From an uncultured Pirellulales bacterium (GTDB lineage: Bacteria > Planctomycetota > Planctomycetia > Pirellulales > Lacipirellulaceae), in NCBI GenBank assembly GCA_947258835.1, contig CAMYJY010000112.1:1-6783 (forward strand): 6,783 nucleotides of DNA. Direction: 5' to 3'. The stretch's first letter is position 1, and each line of letters opens with the position of its first letter. A program made the translations under genes and the position numbers. This document shows, piece by piece, positions 5,970 to 6,783 of this stretch. The notes under the pieces were generated by a model, which was not told the origin of the DNA, searched no databases, and saw nothing but the letters and a program-made list of their open reading frames with translations.

Positions 5970-6629
5970 ATGATCGTGACCATCGATGGCCCCGCCGCGG
6001 CGGGCAAGAGTAGTACCGCGCGGGAGTTAGCCCGCCGGCTCGGTTTTCATTTTCTCGACACCGGCGCGATGTATCGCGCGGTTGCCCTGGCAGGTCTGCA
6101 ACGTGGTATCGCCTGGGATGATGCGGCGGCCGTGGCTGAATTGGTGGCAACTAGTGACTTGGCGATTACGGCAGACTGCGTCGTGCTGGATGGCGAGGAT
6201 GTCTCGCAGGCCATCCGCACGCTGGAGGTGACCAACCTTACCCGGCATGCGGCCGACAATCGGATTGTACGGGAGCACTTGGTAGCACTGCAGAGGTCCC
6301 TGGGAAAAGATCGGGACCTGGTGACGGAAGGTCGTGATCAGGCGACGGTGGTCTTCCCCACGGCCGAGTGCAAAATCTTTTTGACGGCCAGCGCGGAGGT
6401 GCGGGCCCAGCGCCGGTTGGCCGACCTCAGGGCGCAGGGCGAGTCGGTTGCTCTGGAGGAGGTGTTGGCGGAACAACGCGAACGCGATCGCCGGGATCTG
6501 GAGCGAGAGTTTGGCGGTTTGCGATTGGCAGAGGATGCGATCGAAGTGGATACCGACGGTCTCACCAGTGAGCAGGTCCTCCAGCGCCTGGAGCAAATTG
6601 TCCGCGATCGCCGCCCAGTGGCGGAGTAG
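5970..6629 (+). CDS. cmk: Cytidylate kinase
   Basis: The 219-residue product transfers the gamma-phosphate of ATP to CMP or dCMP, giving CDP or dCDP in the cytoplasmic pyrimidine salvage and nucleotide supply pathway. Length matches bacterial Cmk (about 220-230). The P-loop is GPAAAGKSS (7-15), the CMP-site motif is FLDTGAMYRAVA (28-39), the GRD motif is EGRDQATVVFP (120-130), KIFLTASAEVRAQRR (135-149) leads into the lid region, and DRRD (173-176) and EVDTDGLT (192-199) complete the family pattern. In the GRD motif the glycine usually found after GRDx is alanine. The ATG at 5970 puts the P-loop at the normal distance from the N-terminus. No good Shine-Dalgarno sequence precedes it: the closest GGAG is about 31 bases away, so initiation may not rely on one. 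It is transcribed away from the pilus block, and I see no functional tie to it. Confidence 0.97.
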   Translation: MIVTIDGPAAAGKSSTARELARRLGFHFLDTGAMYRAVALAGLQRGIAWDDAAAVAELVATSDLAITADCVVLDGEDVSQAIRTLEVTNLTRHAADNRIVREHLVALQRSLGKDRDLVTEGRDQATVVFPTAECKIFLTASAEVRAQRRLADLRAQGESVALEEVLAEQRERDRRDLEREFGGLRLAEDAIEVDTDGLTSEQVLQRLEQIVRDRRPVAE

Positions 6630-6645
6630 AGGGAACAGGCGCGCG

Positions 6646-6722
6646 GGCCTGCCCCCCCCGGCTTGAACGGGGCCTGCCCCCGGCTTGAACGGGGGCCTGC
6701 CCCCGGCTTGAACGGGGGGCGG
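6646..6722. repeat. Three tandem GC-rich hairpin units after cmk
   Basis: A unit of the form CCTG-C(n)-GGCTTGAAC-G(n) occurs three times, beginning at 6648, 6673 and 6696. The C-tract is 8, 5 and 5 bases and the G-tract 4, 5 and 6 bases; the core GGCTTGAAC is unchanged. Each unit can fold with its C- and G-tracts paired around the core as loop. It starts 17 bases after the cmk stop and may act as a transcript end, but no T-tract follows. The third unit passes into CGGCCCCG rather than another CCTG. Confidence 0.85.
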
Positions 6723-6740
6723 CCCCGCTGTCGAGCCTTA

Positions 6741-6783
6741 GCCGATGGGCGATAGCCCCGGTTCCGTAAGACGCGCAAGAACA
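6741..6783. repeat. Partial second copy of the GC-rich hairpin repeat
   Basis: Bases 6741-6783 match 457-499 at 38 of 43 positions without gaps, covering the left arm with GGGCGATAGCCCCGG and the loop with AGACGCGC. The window ends where the right arm should begin, so whether the hairpin is complete cannot be seen. Confidence 0.8.

Noticed and set aside
6646..6722. Possible CRISPR array
   Set aside because: The three units abut each other with only homopolymer differences; there are no unique spacers and no cas genes.

Overview
The window looks like a piece of a planctomycete chromosome, most likely of the Pirellulales group. The basis is a long actin-like PilM protein starting MAKSNAVWGIDIG, followed by two large, weakly conserved, membrane-anchored proteins with low-complexity Gly/Asp/Gln stretches, plus moderately high GC and intergenic DNA dense in palindromic repeats. 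The taxonomic call is from memory of protein style and was not searched.

Layout. Positions 1-524 hold no convincing gene. They contain a 20-bp inverted repeat (3-89), a MITE-like nested palindrome (198-400) and a long GC-rich hairpin repeat (454-521). Positions 525-5630 are a minus-strand three-gene block read from high to low coordinates: a PilM actin-like protein fused to a PilN-like half (5630-3519), a PilO-like membrane protein (3489-2197) and a third single-pass membrane protein (2180-525). The gaps are 29 and 16 bp and each start has a purine-rich ribosome binding site, so this is very probably one operon. Positions 5631-5969 form a divergent intergenic region with another copy of the ATTCCC...GGGAAT palindrome and a candidate promoter for the plus-strand gene cmk (5970-6629, cytidylate kinase). 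Positions 6630-6783 hold three tandem GC-rich hairpin units and the start of a second copy of the 454-521 repeat family, cut by the window end.

How the genes work together. PilM, PilN, PilO and PilP form the inner-membrane alignment complex of type IV pili; GspL and GspM play the related role in type II secretion. Here the cytoplasmic ring protein PilM and the PilN peptide that normally docks into it sit on one polypeptide: the NLLP motif lies directly after the actin-like domain and directly before the only membrane segment. The next gene supplies a protein with PilO-like layout. The third occupies the PilP position but does not look like PilP. Cmk is housekeeping nucleotide metabolism and is probably unrelated to the block.

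The most interesting points are the PilM-PilN fusion, the unrecognised third component, and the number and nesting of dispersed palindromic repeats, which make up much of the non-coding DNA. No tRNA, rRNA, CRISPR array, transposase or phage gene was seen.
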